A DNA stretch of 64,000 nucleotides from Anaerovorax odorimutans (GCA_016841185.1 JAENZQ010000011.1:47022-111021); one strand, 5' to 3'. Counted from the stretch's first letter, positions 37,301 to 44,793 are shown. Numbers and translations are program-made. The notes: generated by a model from the letters alone, not told the origin.

Positions 37301-38070
37301 TTCAGCTCGATTTCATCTTCAAAGGCATCTATTGTAAAAGTATCATAATATTCACGACCACTATGGGTTATATGTATAATCTTAAAGGATCCTCTGCCCT
37401 TTATGGTGGGATAAGTCTGCAAGGTGATATATTTTTTAAGTTCTTCCGTATTGGAAGTCCCGAGAATTTCATTAGCTTTTAAATCTATAGGAGATCCATC
37501 ATCTTTTAAATCACCTTCAAATAAGATGTAGTGAATTAAAGCGTCTTCTTCATTCTGAGTAAGATTATCCAATTTATTCCATGACTCTTTAGTAGGATCG
37601 GAATATATCCAGTTTTTATCAGGCAGTTCCGCATCCCCTGTTGCATCATCGGGAAAATCGTCATTGGTGATAATGGTGCCGTCTTCCGCATAGCCTAAAT
37701 ACCGATATTCTGTTCTTTTAAGCTCCGGATACTCTGCCGGTGTTTTCTTATCATTAAAGGAAGGAAATCCGTAAGCGATAATACCGTACATGATGTAGAT
37801 TCTGCCGTTTAAAATTTTATAATCTTTGTTCTTTAATTCTACCCCTAAACCGTATACCATTTGATCTACGGCTATATCTGCTTCGCTGTCGGTAATACCA
37901 CCAGTACCATCATATTCAATTTCTTTATCAATGGCGTAAACCTTGCTGTTGCTTTTTTCTATCCCAATGCCCCCTGGATGAAATGCTACCTGAAAAGGTA
38001 GCATTTGTATAAACAGGGCAACCAGTAAAAGCAGTATCGTTATTTTAAAATGTTTCTTTCTCTTAAGCAT
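31327..38070 (-). CDS. 2247-aa secreted multidomain surface protein
   Basis: ATG 38070 with AAGGGGTG upstream. The N-terminus has a signal-peptide-like hydrophobic segment (ITILLLLVALFIQML). Residues ~50-850 are Ig/PKD-like beta domains. Residues ~880-1230 look like a PQQ-type beta-propeller (repeated strands such as I-I-I-D-K-A-T-G-A). Two jelly-roll, carbohydrate-binding-like domains follow (~1440-1610 and ~1640-1820; each ends with A-Y/I-D-N-L-x-x-R), then Ig-like domains to the C-terminus. No SLH, sortase or transmembrane anchor is visible. The middle is strikingly AT-rich: 8 of 60 bases are G/C at 34741-34800, against 28 of 60 at 36601-36660. The start lies 11 nt after the SLH gene stop, so the two are co-transcribed. 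Function unknown. Confidence 0.85.
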   Translation of the reverse strand: MLKRKKHFKITILLLLVALFIQMLPFQVAFHPGGIGIEKSNSKVYAIDKEIEYDGTGGITDSEADIAVDQMVYGLGVELKNKDYKILNGRIYIMYGIIAYGFPSFNDKKTPAEYPELKRTEYRYLGYAEDGTIITNDDFPDDATGDAELPDKNWIYSDPTKESWNKLDNLTQNEEDALIHYILFEGDLKDDGSPIDLKANEILGTSNTEELKKYITLQTYPTIKGRGSFKIIHITHSGREYYDTFTIDAFEDEIELKCRVETDKPEYIILPKENYVDVVIDVSAVEDLGKFPSTYITKRSVKYDGKTKDGNYGQYTERIYKSDLNEGYNEIDITGHAEFTSIFPSDGDTGNDGIIRKTDTELIKVIVVKDELYVRLGLPPTAGIDEPYLIEDLTHYPEGEQVKSSKLYKRVSNSWELIETWGKLSESMTDSHPVKATIDYKLVVELENGEIGEDIKSIKIIDDRSVDATADLELDIWTYEGHPAYARDVSVFDVEGETYRAARAYEENIATNRFKVVENTPHTLNRLSSTKAKIIFNEVGYYNVELRVRTQDGNNLYDIEPIEVRKTPYVNDFLGGVQKENRKQILNISVAKNPDYPITNFWVEIEDAETGEKVHLTSQKQNSANIKTRDIALSETECFTNYTLEFLTKNDTEKTYRYTIYVKDAKGDTDTVTKDFTVYPDEPPVAQIHMSNSFVRNEDSNIAEIIAEDMTISSDGDQVERTWQVAFDTNNNNDFSDETYINITELGYEDLSFGALKEVQFNKTGVGKFNVRLDVKEVWTEPTLEEYVTDADRLTDYTEKISEVTNIPPRVSLEPVNTDMEDIIILTPENQKESLKSNLNTLNNSMISNAIDSQITVSSFKEEADNTGEAWSKSMNCPDYYANTHYNNFGYNYQMDNTKFYRIRAGIGINSSNRHVEEPPFIIEAFDNETGNLAWSYTLDETYQNSRFQLKNDDLEKYLYVVPKNGGMDKMIIIDKATGAFIVEKEISYSKVEGSFYLKEHFLYIVGSSGIYQTDLNTGIYTKIFDKPTSCPQKVAGKVHFAFNDDTANYRGILDLSTGGIEQQLIKSYGIDEGYTAYEPVAIDMYGTFVLFKSNKFYIYDINNICINEVRDTLNGITYGVITDFNSKITHVYTYDYSSASNGRRHKFFVGNVVTGETCLVDKVKVGSKANESFGDILLNKSIGNTVYIIIDGNSEDGWMNTSVCYEIEVDNESIDTGQLVDSSSTCEFSILKDNYAAFISIKDSYTEPGIQSIKLNKLKSTLQGNIDRTVNKDASFREGYQRNVVIVDNQHPSNTEIMSTLIQSIKNLGAKFTGIGNMIAGNHYLVKIKDALLGNIVQYNTYNIENNLINLGNVINTKKEEPKNSVIGLTGTGHSNASLNKSVDLDPDSEYCYEYDIKYINKGSMTNADVFDINHDFTDVSYAGQKQVAVPTGEMEFENFENGSSGLNEFFQYNGHWRVGGHYKITGAYGAVRDKNPKNPPDTLTSTITFTTDKSAVLSFEYDYIMEYRTTSRNYDDSTDFSIKIDGQDIPKHTLLRHLNSQDIVAGNSSASSAHFEGSNLYYSKIIPPGEHEIELKYSYYYKNSHYAYIDNLSVRYVDFKTDGSYDSGQLVKNSSSIVEDNWMNIQGNFTVPNSVAKYAYTNKGENIYENFSDDNLNFQFDGNYRATSGQYRPIEQDAPSDHNHSGYGDSDNPEDDSRFTELTVTVPPGNIGYLAFAVKPVFTYVNRSYGDYGDILGRVYSQQLNFNHYITYQPYPSGYRSYWIYFGDRIGPGTYKIKFTSYAIWGRIKKDGSWPRFGWRNKGYLAIDNLNLRLEPSNYNVENNFTDDNARVYTVSKKYDKTSTLQMKYSSTKDSNFMIENFKLYKVVDGKKILQHKFDALSQEELERLFDIDTSANANISIINEPIDSEAEEEAPLIYKKGQLVLYNVYYDDFENDPSKKQYWQYTHTPWADGLHPDAGKILNEPIDRFYIDGKYTVKHWQEDSTGVDSYDKLSNVEEIIFYVEGTDMAPEVTYIKTIPGEVKEGDDYRIEIGVWDEDLDTLDTTIELFKNNRLIYTYKKDGVAPVNGEYTPVISGYAPTATPGKYTVVATASDGTATGVRSYTFTVVSEGKIEGMVNHTEQWDINRKKYNLSKTGTEESPRGYNVFWSGERFVLQGSAEGRPISVHVQILENPYSTYLSSFDGGSTWKGDLWEESMINRWGVDSPEPLTFRFTANFNGGIIRTDDVQIIVDDRDQYWQYHQKW

Positions 38071-38081
38071 ACTCTCACCCC

Positions 38082-39398
38082 TTAACGATTAGGCTCATCT
38101 ATATATAGTAAATTAGTTCCACCCACTTCATCGGTATGAAAAACATTGTAGCCGTCTATTTGAATGGTACCCAAGTCTAAATCTTTTTGGCATTGGTTTT
38201 CTTTATCAAACTTCATGATGTATACTTTCTTCGCATAATCGCACATTTTACTGCCGGTTGCTTCTCCGTAAAGCTGTTGGAATACCTTTCGGTTAACTTC
38301 TATAAAACCTTCATCACCGATTCGGTCATGTTCAATAAATTCTTCATAGCTGTTAAAACTACTATCTGTAAAGAGTTTGTTGAACTTTTGTGTTACATAG
38401 GGATCTACTTCAAAGTAGTCTTTTAAAGGTGTTCCTGAAAAATCAAAGGCAAACAAATTGTTCGTATGGGTTGATTTTTCTTTGATACCAATGGTGACTC
38501 GGTTGTATTCTTTATCACCACCAACCGTTAATGTTAAGCCTTTTTCTTTTGCAAATTGGTAATAGGTTTTAAGGGTGTTATAGATATCTTCATGAATGTT
38601 TTCATATTGGCTATTGTCCGGTGTCCAGTTATTGGTTGAATCATGTACATATACTTTTCCGTCTATGATATCCACCGGGGCTTGCACCTTCGGTAGTTCT
38701 CCGTTGATTCTTTCTTTGTTTTTTTCTATCCATGCCACCATTTCAGTATATTCTGGGTCATTTTTCCAGTATGCTTCCTTGTCCGTCTCCTTAAAAGAAG
38801 GAAGTGCCCTTTCATCTTCGTTAAGTATGCGGTTTATAACGGTGGCACTTTCGGCTCTTGTAAGGGTATTATCCGGTCGGAACGTACCATCTTCATAGCC
38901 TGTTAGGATACCCATACCGTAAGATTTAATGATTTCATGTTGATAGGGTTTGCCTTGATCTAAGTCATGAATACTTGCTTCAACTGAATCATAGTTATTT
39001 ATTTCTGTTCCATAGAAATGATTTGATACCATAAAAGCCATAAGCTTTCTCGGAATATCATCGTCCAAATTGCTTTCCATGATGTCATATTCGGTGTATA
39101 AGCCGAGTTCTATGCCTTTGTCATAGTAGTTTTTCGCCCAATGCCCGGATGTGCTATTGCCTACATCTTCGCCGGTAACGGTCACAACAAACATTTTTAT
39201 AAACTCACTATATGCAACCGCATTGTCCGGTTTAAAGGTTCCGTCGGGATAACCTTTAAATATGTCCTGCTCTGTCATTTTCATTACAGAATCATAATAC
39301 CAATTGTTCTTTGTGACATCGCTGAAACTCAGTGCCCAGCTGGCGGATGTCAAAACAAATAACACCATAACAGACATTAAAATAACTCTTTTTTTCAT
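38082..39398 (-). CDS. SLH-domain protein with N-terminal SLH repeats
   Basis: 438 residues; ATG 39398 with AGGAGG 7 nt upstream. A signal peptide (residues 1-22, ending ASWALS) leads directly into three SLH repeats (~22-200: F-S-D-V-T-K-N-N-W-Y-Y-D-S, G-Y-P-D-G-T-F-K-P-D-N, later G-Y-E-D-G-T-F-R-P-D-N-T-L-T-R-A-E). The C-terminal ~240 residues are an unrecognised alpha/beta region. Most SLH proteins in this window carry the repeats at the C-terminus; here the order is reversed. It is the first gene of the pair with the 2247-aa protein, which has no anchor, so it may tether that protein to the wall. That role is inferred from context. Confidence 0.87.
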   Translation of the reverse strand: MKKRVILMSVMVLFVLTSASWALSFSDVTKNNWYYDSVMKMTEQDIFKGYPDGTFKPDNAVAYSEFIKMFVVTVTGEDVGNSTSGHWAKNYYDKGIELGLYTEYDIMESNLDDDIPRKLMAFMVSNHFYGTEINNYDSVEASIHDLDQGKPYQHEIIKSYGMGILTGYEDGTFRPDNTLTRAESATVINRILNEDERALPSFKETDKEAYWKNDPEYTEMVAWIEKNKERINGELPKVQAPVDIIDGKVYVHDSTNNWTPDNSQYENIHEDIYNTLKTYYQFAKEKGLTLTVGGDKEYNRVTIGIKEKSTHTNNLFAFDFSGTPLKDYFEVDPYVTQKFNKLFTDSSFNSYEEFIEHDRIGDEGFIEVNRKVFQQLYGEATGSKMCDYAKKVYIMKFDKENQCQKDLDLGTIQIDGYNVFHTDEVGGTNLLYIDEPNR

Positions 39399-39458
39399 CT
39401 TAACTCCTCCTGTTGAACAAATGTATTCTATACAGCTTTTTTATATAATAAAATAAAA

Positions 39459-39515
39459 ACCATATGTAACCCAACTATGCTCAAACATATTGTATCATAC
39501 ATATGGTAATTTTTT
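39459..39515 (-). terminator. Hairpin upstream of the SLH/2247-aa operon
   Basis: ACCATATGT (39459-39467) pairs with ACATATGGT (39499-39507) across a 31-nt loop. T-rich flanks occur on both strands. It separates the GH3/RAYT-remnant region from the SLH operon; the large loop makes efficiency uncertain. Confidence 0.45.
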
Positions 39516-39586
39516 GGTAATTTTTGTAATATTATATATTTTTTTGATATGATTATCTTTTTTTCTCCTCGGGCGAGGGGGGATAT

Positions 39587-39680
39587 TTATCGAACTTCAT
39601 CCTCTTCGAATATATCCTGCAGGCTTATCCCTCTTAAAATATATGTGCTGTATTCCGCTTTCACTCTTTTCTCTTACGTA
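39587..39680 (-). pseudogene. RAYT N-terminal fragment
   Basis: On the minus strand this encodes R-V-K-A-E-Y-S-T-Y-I-L-R-G-I-S-L-Q-D-I-F-E-E-D-E then a stop. It aligns with residues ~6-33 of the intact RAYT (R-V-K-S-A-T-G-I-Y-H-I-M-I-R-G-I-N-R-Q-N-I-F-E). The rest of the gene is gone. A REP palindrome (39728-39754) lies upstream of it, as in the intact element. Confidence 0.75.
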
Positions 39681-39711
39681 TCCTATCACATCCATCACCA
39701 CGGTGATTTCA

Positions 39712-41331
39712 TTACATTTTTTCTTTTGGGACAACGAACCTGTCCCCTTGTCCCTCAGCTTCTATTTCTCTATTGATTCTATTAACATCAATTGAGTTTA
39801 TTCTATTATCCGTTAAATTATACTCTTCTTTTAATTTCAATATCCGATATACGCTTTCATCTATGCGCTGTCGAGGTATAATTCCGCTTTCTACTGCATT
39901 TTTTAAAGCATTAATCACTTTTATTTCATCATTATAACCCCTCGCAACTAAAATGATATCACTTCCGGCATTTACAGCTTTTATTGCTGCGTTCCCTATA
40001 TCGTAGTTTTCAACAATAGCACCCATTGTTATATCATCTGTAATAACCACACCATTGAAATTCAATTGATTTCTTAAAATATTCGTAATAATAGTTTTAG
40101 ATAAGGAAGCTGGATTTCGCGGATCTATTTTATTCAATAATATATGTGCAACCATTACCGCATCTGCTCCATTATTAATAGCTGCTTCAAATGGTATAAG
40201 CTCAAAACTTCTAAGTCTGTTTAAATCATGATCAACAGCAGGCAACCCTACATGAGAGTCTACAGATGTATCACCATGACCCGGAAAATGCTTGACAACT
40301 GGAATGACACCACCTGCTTGAATACCTTTCATGGTTTGCACGCCTAACCTGCTTACGATTTGAGGATTTGAACCGAATGCTCTGTCTCCAATTACAGGAT
40401 TGTTGGGATTACTATTTATATCTAGGACAGGTGCATAATCCATATTAAAACCAAATGCTTTTATCTGTTCTGCTATAACTTTTCCAATTTCAAAGGAAAG
40501 CTGTGGATTATCTATATCACCTATTGCTTCATTGGTAGGAAGATTCAAAAACTCTGGAGGCATCCTGCTTACCCGTCCACCCTCTTCATCAACCGTAATA
40601 AATAATGGTATTTTATTTACTGCGTTTACACTTTTCAATGTGTTAATCAATGCTAACAGCTGACTTGTACTTTCTACATTGTAGTCATACAAAATAATTC
40701 CGCCTACATGATATTTTCTAATCATTTCTCTTATATGGTCATTGACTGCATAGCCATTAAATCCAACGATCATCATTTGGCCGATTTTCTCTTCTAATGT
40801 CATTTCTCTTATTTGATCTTCTATAGAATCAATTACCGGCACGCAAAGCTTTTGTCCAACAAATAAGATATTGGGGTTTGTTATTTGAGGATTAACTGAT
40901 AATAATTCCTGCACTGTTGTAGAATATTTATTAGCTATTGAAAACAAAGCATCTCCGCTTTTCACCGTATAAACTAAATACCCGGACGGACACCCGAGAG
41001 GAACGCATATAATTTGACCGACCCTAAGATTATAAGCATTAACCCCAGGGTTTGAGGCCAAAATACGTGCAACACTTACATGATATTTCCGGGCAATTTG
41101 ATATAAAGTATCACCCCATTGAATAACTTTAACAGTATGATTCAGAGGACAAACTGGTATACATATTGTTTCACCTATTCTAAGATAGTATGGATCGACT
41201 CCGGGGTTTGCTGCAAGTAGATTTGAAAGATTCACATTAAACCTATTTGCAATTTCATATAGCATGTCTCCTGCCCTTATTACATAAGTATAATGATTTG
41301 CAGGACACCGTCTATTAACACTATGTGGCAT
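39712..41331 (-). CDS. LysM-GH3 beta-N-acetylhexosaminidase-like wall hydrolase
   Basis: About 539 residues from ATG 41331 (AAAAGGTG 9 nt upstream; the in-frame GTG at 41343 overlaps that site). Three LysM domains occupy ~14-60, ~65-111 and ~119-166 (pattern Y-T-V-x-x-G-D-x-L-x-x-I-A). A family 3 glycoside hydrolase domain runs ~170-520. It carries the NagZ signature [14 protein letters not shown] and T-D-D-I-T-M-G-A with the likely nucleophile Asp. NagZ-type enzymes cut terminal GlcNAc from muropeptides; LysM would hold it on peptidoglycan or spore cortex. No signal peptide is visible. The last ~14 residues (G-Q-G-D-R-F-V-V-P) are encoded by a REP element, so the original C-terminus has probably been replaced. 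Confidence 0.9.
   Translation of the reverse strand: MPHSVNRRCPANHYTYVIRAGDMLYEIANRFNVNLSNLLAANPGVDPYYLRIGETICIPVCPLNHTVKVIQWGDTLYQIARKYHVSVARILASNPGVNAYNLRVGQIICVPLGCPSGYLVYTVKSGDALFSIANKYSTTVQELLSVNPQITNPNILFVGQKLCVPVIDSIEDQIREMTLEEKIGQMMIVGFNGYAVNDHIREMIRKYHVGGIILYDYNVESTSQLLALINTLKSVNAVNKIPLFITVDEEGGRVSRMPPEFLNLPTNEAIGDIDNPQLSFEIGKVIAEQIKAFGFNMDYAPVLDINSNPNNPVIGDRAFGSNPQIVSRLGVQTMKGIQAGGVIPVVKHFPGHGDTSVDSHVGLPAVDHDLNRLRSFELIPFEAAINNGADAVMVAHILLNKIDPRNPASLSKTIITNILRNQLNFNGVVITDDITMGAIVENYDIGNAAIKAVNAGSDIILVARGYNDEIKVINALKNAVESGIIPRQRIDESVYRILKLKEEYNLTDNRINSIDVNRINREIEAEGQGDRFVVPKEKM
39728..39754. repeat. REP palindrome inside the 3' end of the GH3 gene
   Basis: GGGACA (39728-39733) and TGTCCC (39749-39754) flank a GAACCTGTCCCC core of the REP family. 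It is translated as part of the last residues of the GH3 protein. Confidence 0.75.
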
Positions 41332-41565
41332 AAAAAACAGCACCTTTTCTGCAATATTTCCTTAATGTATGATATTCGCTTTCATTACTATATGCCACAA
41401 CTTCATTACACTTCTAACTATCACATTCTCATACCCTGTATCCATATCTCGCTATTAAATCGAGTTTTAGTCTACTTATTTATTTCAATAGACAGGAGCG
41501 CATCGCTTTCTAAAATGTTTTTGTATCCTTCTAAAAATTCATAGTCAATCCAGTCGCTATATATT

Positions 41566-42333
41566 TTACACACACTTTTTATATGTCCTCATTGCAATGA
41601 TGTATGCTACAAGCATAATTCCGACGCACCAAGTTAGAGCGATCCATATATCATTACCTACCGGTTGGTTTGATAATAAATTACGAATAGCTTCAACTAT
41701 CTTAGTTACCGGTTGATTTTCCGCAAAAATACGTACTGCTGAAGGCATAGTATCTGTTGGTACAAAAGCAGAACTAATAAATGGCAAGAAAATAATTGGG
41801 TAGGAGAATGCACCTGCACCATCTGGTGTTTTTGCAGCAAGCCCAGCGATTACAGCAATCCAGGTCAAAGCAAGTGTAAATACCCCAAGAATTCCAAATA
41901 CTGTTAACCACTCTAAGATTCCTGCTGAAGAACGAAAACCCATTAATAATGCAACGAATATAATTACTACTACAGAAATTCCATTTGAAATTAATGAGGT
42001 TAATACATGCCCCCATAATACTGTAGAACGAGCTATAGGCATAGAGTGAAAACGTTCAAAGATACCACGATCTTTATCAGTAAACAAACGGTAAGCTACA
42101 TATGCAATACCACTGCCAATAGTCATTAGCATTACACCTGGTAATAGATAATCAATATAATTTTCCGCACCAGTTTCTATTGCACCGCCAAATACATAAA
42201 CGAATAATAGCATAATCGCAATTGGTGTGATACTAACAGTAATAATTGTATCCATACTTCTAAAAATATGACGCATAGAGCGCCCAAACATAATGCTCAT
42301 ATCTTTAAAAAAATATTTATTTGTTGATTCCAT
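41566..42333 (-). CDS. ABC-2 type transporter permease (DrrB-like)
   Basis: 255 residues with about six membrane segments and the ABC-2 permease pattern: an early M-F-G-R-S-M-R-H-I-F, a D-K-E/D-R-G-I-F-E-R-F-H-S-M-P-I loop typical of daunorubicin-resistance DrrB proteins, and a final A-x-R-x-Y-K-K. It pairs with the ATPase gene upstream, overlapping it by 17 bp; ATG 42333 has GGAGG upstream. Such pairs export drugs, lipids or peptides; the substrate is unknown. No gene lies between its stop and 41331 upstream of the LysM-GH3 gene except 230 bases of intergenic DNA in which I see nothing recognisable. Confidence 0.88.
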   Translation of the reverse strand: MESTNKYFFKDMSIMFGRSMRHIFRSMDTIITVSITPIAIMLLFVYVFGGAIETGAENYIDYLLPGVMLMTIGSGIAYVAYRLFTDKDRGIFERFHSMPIARSTVLWGHVLTSLISNGISVVVIIFVALLMGFRSSAGILEWLTVFGILGVFTLALTWIAVIAGLAAKTPDGAGAFSYPIIFLPFISSAFVPTDTMPSAVRIFAENQPVTKIVEAIRNLLSNQPVGNDIWIALTWCVGIMLVAYIIAMRTYKKCV

Positions 42334-43096
42334 TTATTTTTTCCTCCTTTTTACCGGTAATTGCGAGGAATATCTCTTCAAGCGTCGGTTGCTTTTCAAC
42401 ATACTCCACCTTTGCGTGCGGGAACAGCTTTTTCAATTCCGCGAGTGTGCCGCCTGCGATAATCCTGCCCTCATGCAGAATAGCAATTATATCTGCAAGT
42501 TGTTCAGCTTCTTCTAAGTATTGAGTTGTTAAGAATACTGTAGTTCCTCCAGTTGATAGCTCTTTTATAATCTTCCAAACTTCTAAACGTGCTTCTGGAT
42601 CAAGACCTGTAGTTGGCTCATCTAAAAAAATAATCTTTGGATTCCCTACAAGACTCATTGCAATATCAATTCGTCTTTTCATACCTCCAGAATAAGTACC
42701 TACTCTGCGGTTTGCAGCATCTGCCATACCAAAGCGATTAATTAACTCATCTGCTACTGCATTTGGATTTTTAAGATGTCTAAGTTTTGCTATCATTTGA
42801 AGATTTTCACGTCCAGTCAAAATTTCATCAATAGCAGCAAACTGACCAGTAAGGCTGATAGATCCTCTAATTTTGCCTGGGGTTTTTTCAATATCATAAC
42901 CATTGATTACAATACTTCCAGCATCTGCTTTAAGTAAAGTAGCCATGATTCTAATCATCGTCGTTTTTCCTGCTCCATTGGAACCTAGTAATGCTAATAT
43001 CTTCCCCTTCTCTACTTCCAAATCTACTCCTTTGAGTACTTCTACATCTTTGTATGTCTTCTTTACCCCTTTAATTTGTATGATATTTTTATTCAC
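42317..43096 (-). CDS. ABC transporter ATP-binding protein (DrrA-like)
   Basis: 259 residues from GTG 43096 with GGGAGG 8 nt upstream. Walker A is residues 38-46 (GSNGAGKTT), the signature is Y-S-G-G-M-K-R-R-I-D-I-A, Walker B is I-I-F-L-D-E-P-T-T-G-L-D-P. It is shorter than the ~310 residues usual for DrrA, lacking most of the C-terminal extension. Base composition changes near the 3' end: 33 of 60 bases are G/C at 42421-42480 but only 19 of 60 at 42481-42540, which suggests a recombined 3' end. It is translationally coupled to the permease. It lies downstream of a terminator following the KTR gene, so it may have its own promoter or depend on readthrough. Confidence 0.9.
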   Translation of the reverse strand: MNKNIIQIKGVKKTYKDVEVLKGVDLEVEKGKILALLGSNGAGKTTMIRIMATLLKADAGSIVINGYDIEKTPGKIRGSISLTGQFAAIDEILTGRENLQMIAKLRHLKNPNAVADELINRFGMADAANRRVGTYSGGMKRRIDIAMSLVGNPKIIFLDEPTTGLDPEARLEVWKIIKELSTGGTTVFLTTQYLEEAEQLADIIAILHEGRIIAGGTLAELKKLFPHAKVEYVEKQPTLEEIFLAITGKKEEKINGINK

Positions 43097-43174
43097 TTTC
43101 TTTTCCTCCCTACATTATAGTAACCTTGCTCAAACAGCGTTTAATCCTTTTAATGCTGCTTGAGTAGTTATCAT

Positions 43175-43220
43175 AAAAAAGAGCCGACAACTGTGATTTT
43201 CTCTCACATATTATCGGCTC
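43175..43220 (-). terminator. Terminator overlapping the KTR stop codon
   Basis: GAGCCGA (43181-43187) pairs with TCGGCTC (43214-43220), with an inner TGTGAG/CTCACA helix, then T6 on the minus strand. The upstream arm lies in the last codons of the KTR gene, whose TAA is 43211-43213. Confidence 0.8.
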
Positions 43221-43399
43221 TGCGTCTTAGCGTCTGGCTCTTTTATAACTGATATATTCAATTGTTTTACATTGATTATCGTTTCCTGCTTACACTTGGG
43301 ACAAAATAGCGGGAAGTTTTCAAGCACCGTATCCCCACCTACCTTGATTCGTGTTTTGTTGCCACATATTGGGCATAATATCCACTCGTATTTACACAC
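43211..43399 (-). CDS. Cysteine-rich KTR-family small protein
   Basis: 62 residues from GTG 43399 (AAAGGGG upstream); an in-frame GTG at 43417 is possible but lies before that ribosome site. Two CxxC pairs (C-P-I-C-G-N-K-T-R and C-P-K-C-K-Q-E-T) suggest a zinc knuckle. The sequence fits the cysteine-rich KTR family (PF14205), often carried on conjugative elements near resistance genes. Its role is unknown. It ends the PadR-DUF1048-DUF1048 operon, and its stop codon lies inside the terminator stem. Confidence 0.8.
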   Translation of the reverse strand: MCKYEWILCPICGNKTRIKVGGDTVLENFPLFCPKCKQETIINVKQLNISVIKEPDAKTQSR

Positions 43400-43430
43400 T
43401 CTACCATCCCCTTTCACTTCAATTTCTTTT

Positions 43431-43802
43431 TCAATCGCGATATTCCCCTTTTGACTTTGTTTTATCCTTAGATTTTGTCATGGTCTTGTTAACTTCTTGG
43501 TTAACATATTCTTGGCAAAGATCAGCGTAAGTTTTTGAGTTTTTGATTAGATCGTCGCAGAAAACCGCTACGTCACTGCCCGTCACTTCGAGCACGCCTT
43601 TCCCCAAGGCCGCACCTTCTTCAAAAAGATCGATAATCCCTGAGAGCAAACCCGTCCCGTCGGTTAGCTCAACAGGGCCGACCTTAAAGAGATATTTTTG
43701 GATCTCTTTATAAACAATCTGATAATCTTTCGGCAGTGCTTTGACACGTGCCATGTGCGCTCGCCACTCTTTTTTGCCTTCTATAATATCTTGTATTCTC
43801 AT
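43431..43802 (-). CDS. DUF1048 family protein
   Basis: 123 residues, mostly helical; ATG 43802 with AGGAGG 5 nt upstream. It has the DUF1048 pattern: K-K-E-W-R-A-H-M-A-R-V-K-A-L-P-K-D-Y then I-D-L-F-E-E-G-A-A-x-G-K-x-V-L-E-V-T-G-x-D-V-A-x-F-C-D-D-L. A Lys-rich tail follows. It is paralogous to the 115-aa protein 9 nt upstream. Pairs of DUF1048 proteins downstream of PadR regulators and beside ABC exporters are a common Firmicutes arrangement. Their function is unestablished. Confidence 0.85.
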   Translation of the reverse strand: MRIQDIIEGKKEWRAHMARVKALPKDYQIVYKEIQKYLFKVGPVELTDGTGLLSGIIDLFEEGAALGKGVLEVTGSDVAVFCDDLIKNSKTYADLCQEYVNQEVNKTMTKSKDKTKSKGEYRD

Positions 43803-43811
43803 TTTTTCCTC

Positions 43812-44159
43812 CTATTTACCTAATTTTTTAGCGATATTATTGTTGAGTTGTTCGCGCCACTTATCGCGAAATGACTTTGCCCCTTCTTCATCGGCCAGCG
43901 CTGAACAGAAACCTTTAATATCATCCCCCAAAACCTCTTGAACACTTTGCCCCTCCGCCGCCGTTTCTTCGAGCAGACCAAGCACACCGTCAAGAATTGG
44001 CATGAGGTTACGACCAGTGAAATCTGAGTGCACCCAAAGATTGGCATTAATTTCTTTCCATACCGCTTGATAATCAACCGGTAGCTTTTGGGCTCGGGAT
44101 TCAAAAGTTTTAAATTCTTTAGTCATATCGCTTCCTGTAATCTTATCCCACAAATTCAT
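43812..44159 (-). CDS. DUF1048 family protein
   Basis: 115 residues; ATG 44159 overlaps the PadR stop (ATGA), giving translational coupling, with GAAGGAGG in the PadR 3' end. It shares with its neighbour the A-Q-K-L-P-V-D-Y-Q-A-V-W-K-E-I motif and the L-E-E-T-A-A-E-G-Q-S-V-Q-E-V-L-G-D-D segment ending in F-C-x-x-L. No membrane segments or catalytic motifs are visible. Its role is unknown; context links it to the PadR-controlled exporter cluster. Confidence 0.85.
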   Translation of the reverse strand: MNLWDKITGSDMTKEFKTFESRAQKLPVDYQAVWKEINANLWVHSDFTGRNLMPILDGVLGLLEETAAEGQSVQEVLGDDIKGFCSALADEEGAKSFRDKWREQLNNNIAKKLGK

Positions 44160-44485
44160 TGTTTTTCCTCCTTCAACTCGTTAATTTTTGATGATATAAA
44201 TTCCCATTTTCCCCAAAACTTCCGTAGTTCCTCATGCCCCGCTTCGTTGAGCGAAAAAAACTTTCGCGGCGGTCCCATATCGGAAGGTTTCTTAGTAATC
44301 TCCACCAACTTGTTTTTCTCAAGCCGCACCAAGATGGTATAAACTGTCCCATCCACAACATCTGTAAAACCCAGGGCGTTCAACCGCCGCGTAATTTCAT
44401 AACCATAGGTTTCTTTGCGGCTTATAATTTCAAGAACACACCCCTCAAGCACACCTTTGAGCATTTCTGTCAAATTTACCAGCAT
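44156..44485 (-). CDS. PadR-family transcriptional regulator
   Basis: 109 residues from ATG 44485 with AGAGAGGGG upstream. The PadR winged helix is clear: L-K-G-V-L-E-G-C-V-L-E-I-I, Y-G-Y-E-I-T-R-R-L, then V-D-G-T-V-Y-T-I-L-V-R-L-E-K-N-K-L-V. PadR proteins repress resistance or exporter genes and are often released by the exported compound. It is first in the operon with two DUF1048 genes and KTR. A 12-bp perfect palindrome lies 50 nt upstream (44535-44546) and may be its operator. Confidence 0.9.
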   Translation of the reverse strand: MLVNLTEMLKGVLEGCVLEIISRKETYGYEITRRLNALGFTDVVDGTVYTILVRLEKNKLVEITKKPSDMGPPRKFFSLNEAGHEELRKFWGKWEFISSKINELKEEKQ

Positions 44486-44534
44486 AATCACCCCTCTCTA
44501 TTCTGTATGACTGATATTAAGTATTACTTACTAC

Positions 44535-44546
44535 TACTATATAGTA
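44535..44546 (-). promoter_or_regulatory. Candidate PadR operator
   Basis: TACTATATAGTA is a perfect 12-bp palindrome 50 nt upstream of the PadR start. PadR sites are often AT-rich palindromes of this kind, commonly ATAC/GTAT-flanked. Confidence 0.45.
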
Positions 44547-44743
44547 TCACGTAATAGCATTATTGTAAATAGGTATATTATTGAGTCATCAAAATATCTC
44601 CCTATGTAATATGTGTAATCATTTCTTTTACGAAAAAATAGTGCTCGGTTTTGCTGTTTTCACAAAAATGGCATAAGTCTATAAAGACGGGCTCACCGTG
44701 AAATTCAAATGCCGCATAACGATAAATGTGAATCCATAACACT

Positions 44744-44793
44744 AAAAAAGCATATCGCTCTACGAATTATAACGTAAAATGATATGCTTTTTT
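44744..44793 (-). terminator. Bidirectional terminator between AraC and PadR genes
   Basis: 13-bp perfect arms (44744-44756 and 44781-44793) enclose 24 nt; runs of A and T at the ends make it functional in both directions. It ends the AraC-type gene on the minus strand. The rest of 44547-44917 holds no gene I can recognise. Confidence 0.8.

Noticed and set aside
43114..43119. TATAAT as a -10 for the ABC exporter genes
   Set aside because: It lies only 3 nt from the ribosome site and has no -35 at proper distance, so a transcript from it would lack the site.
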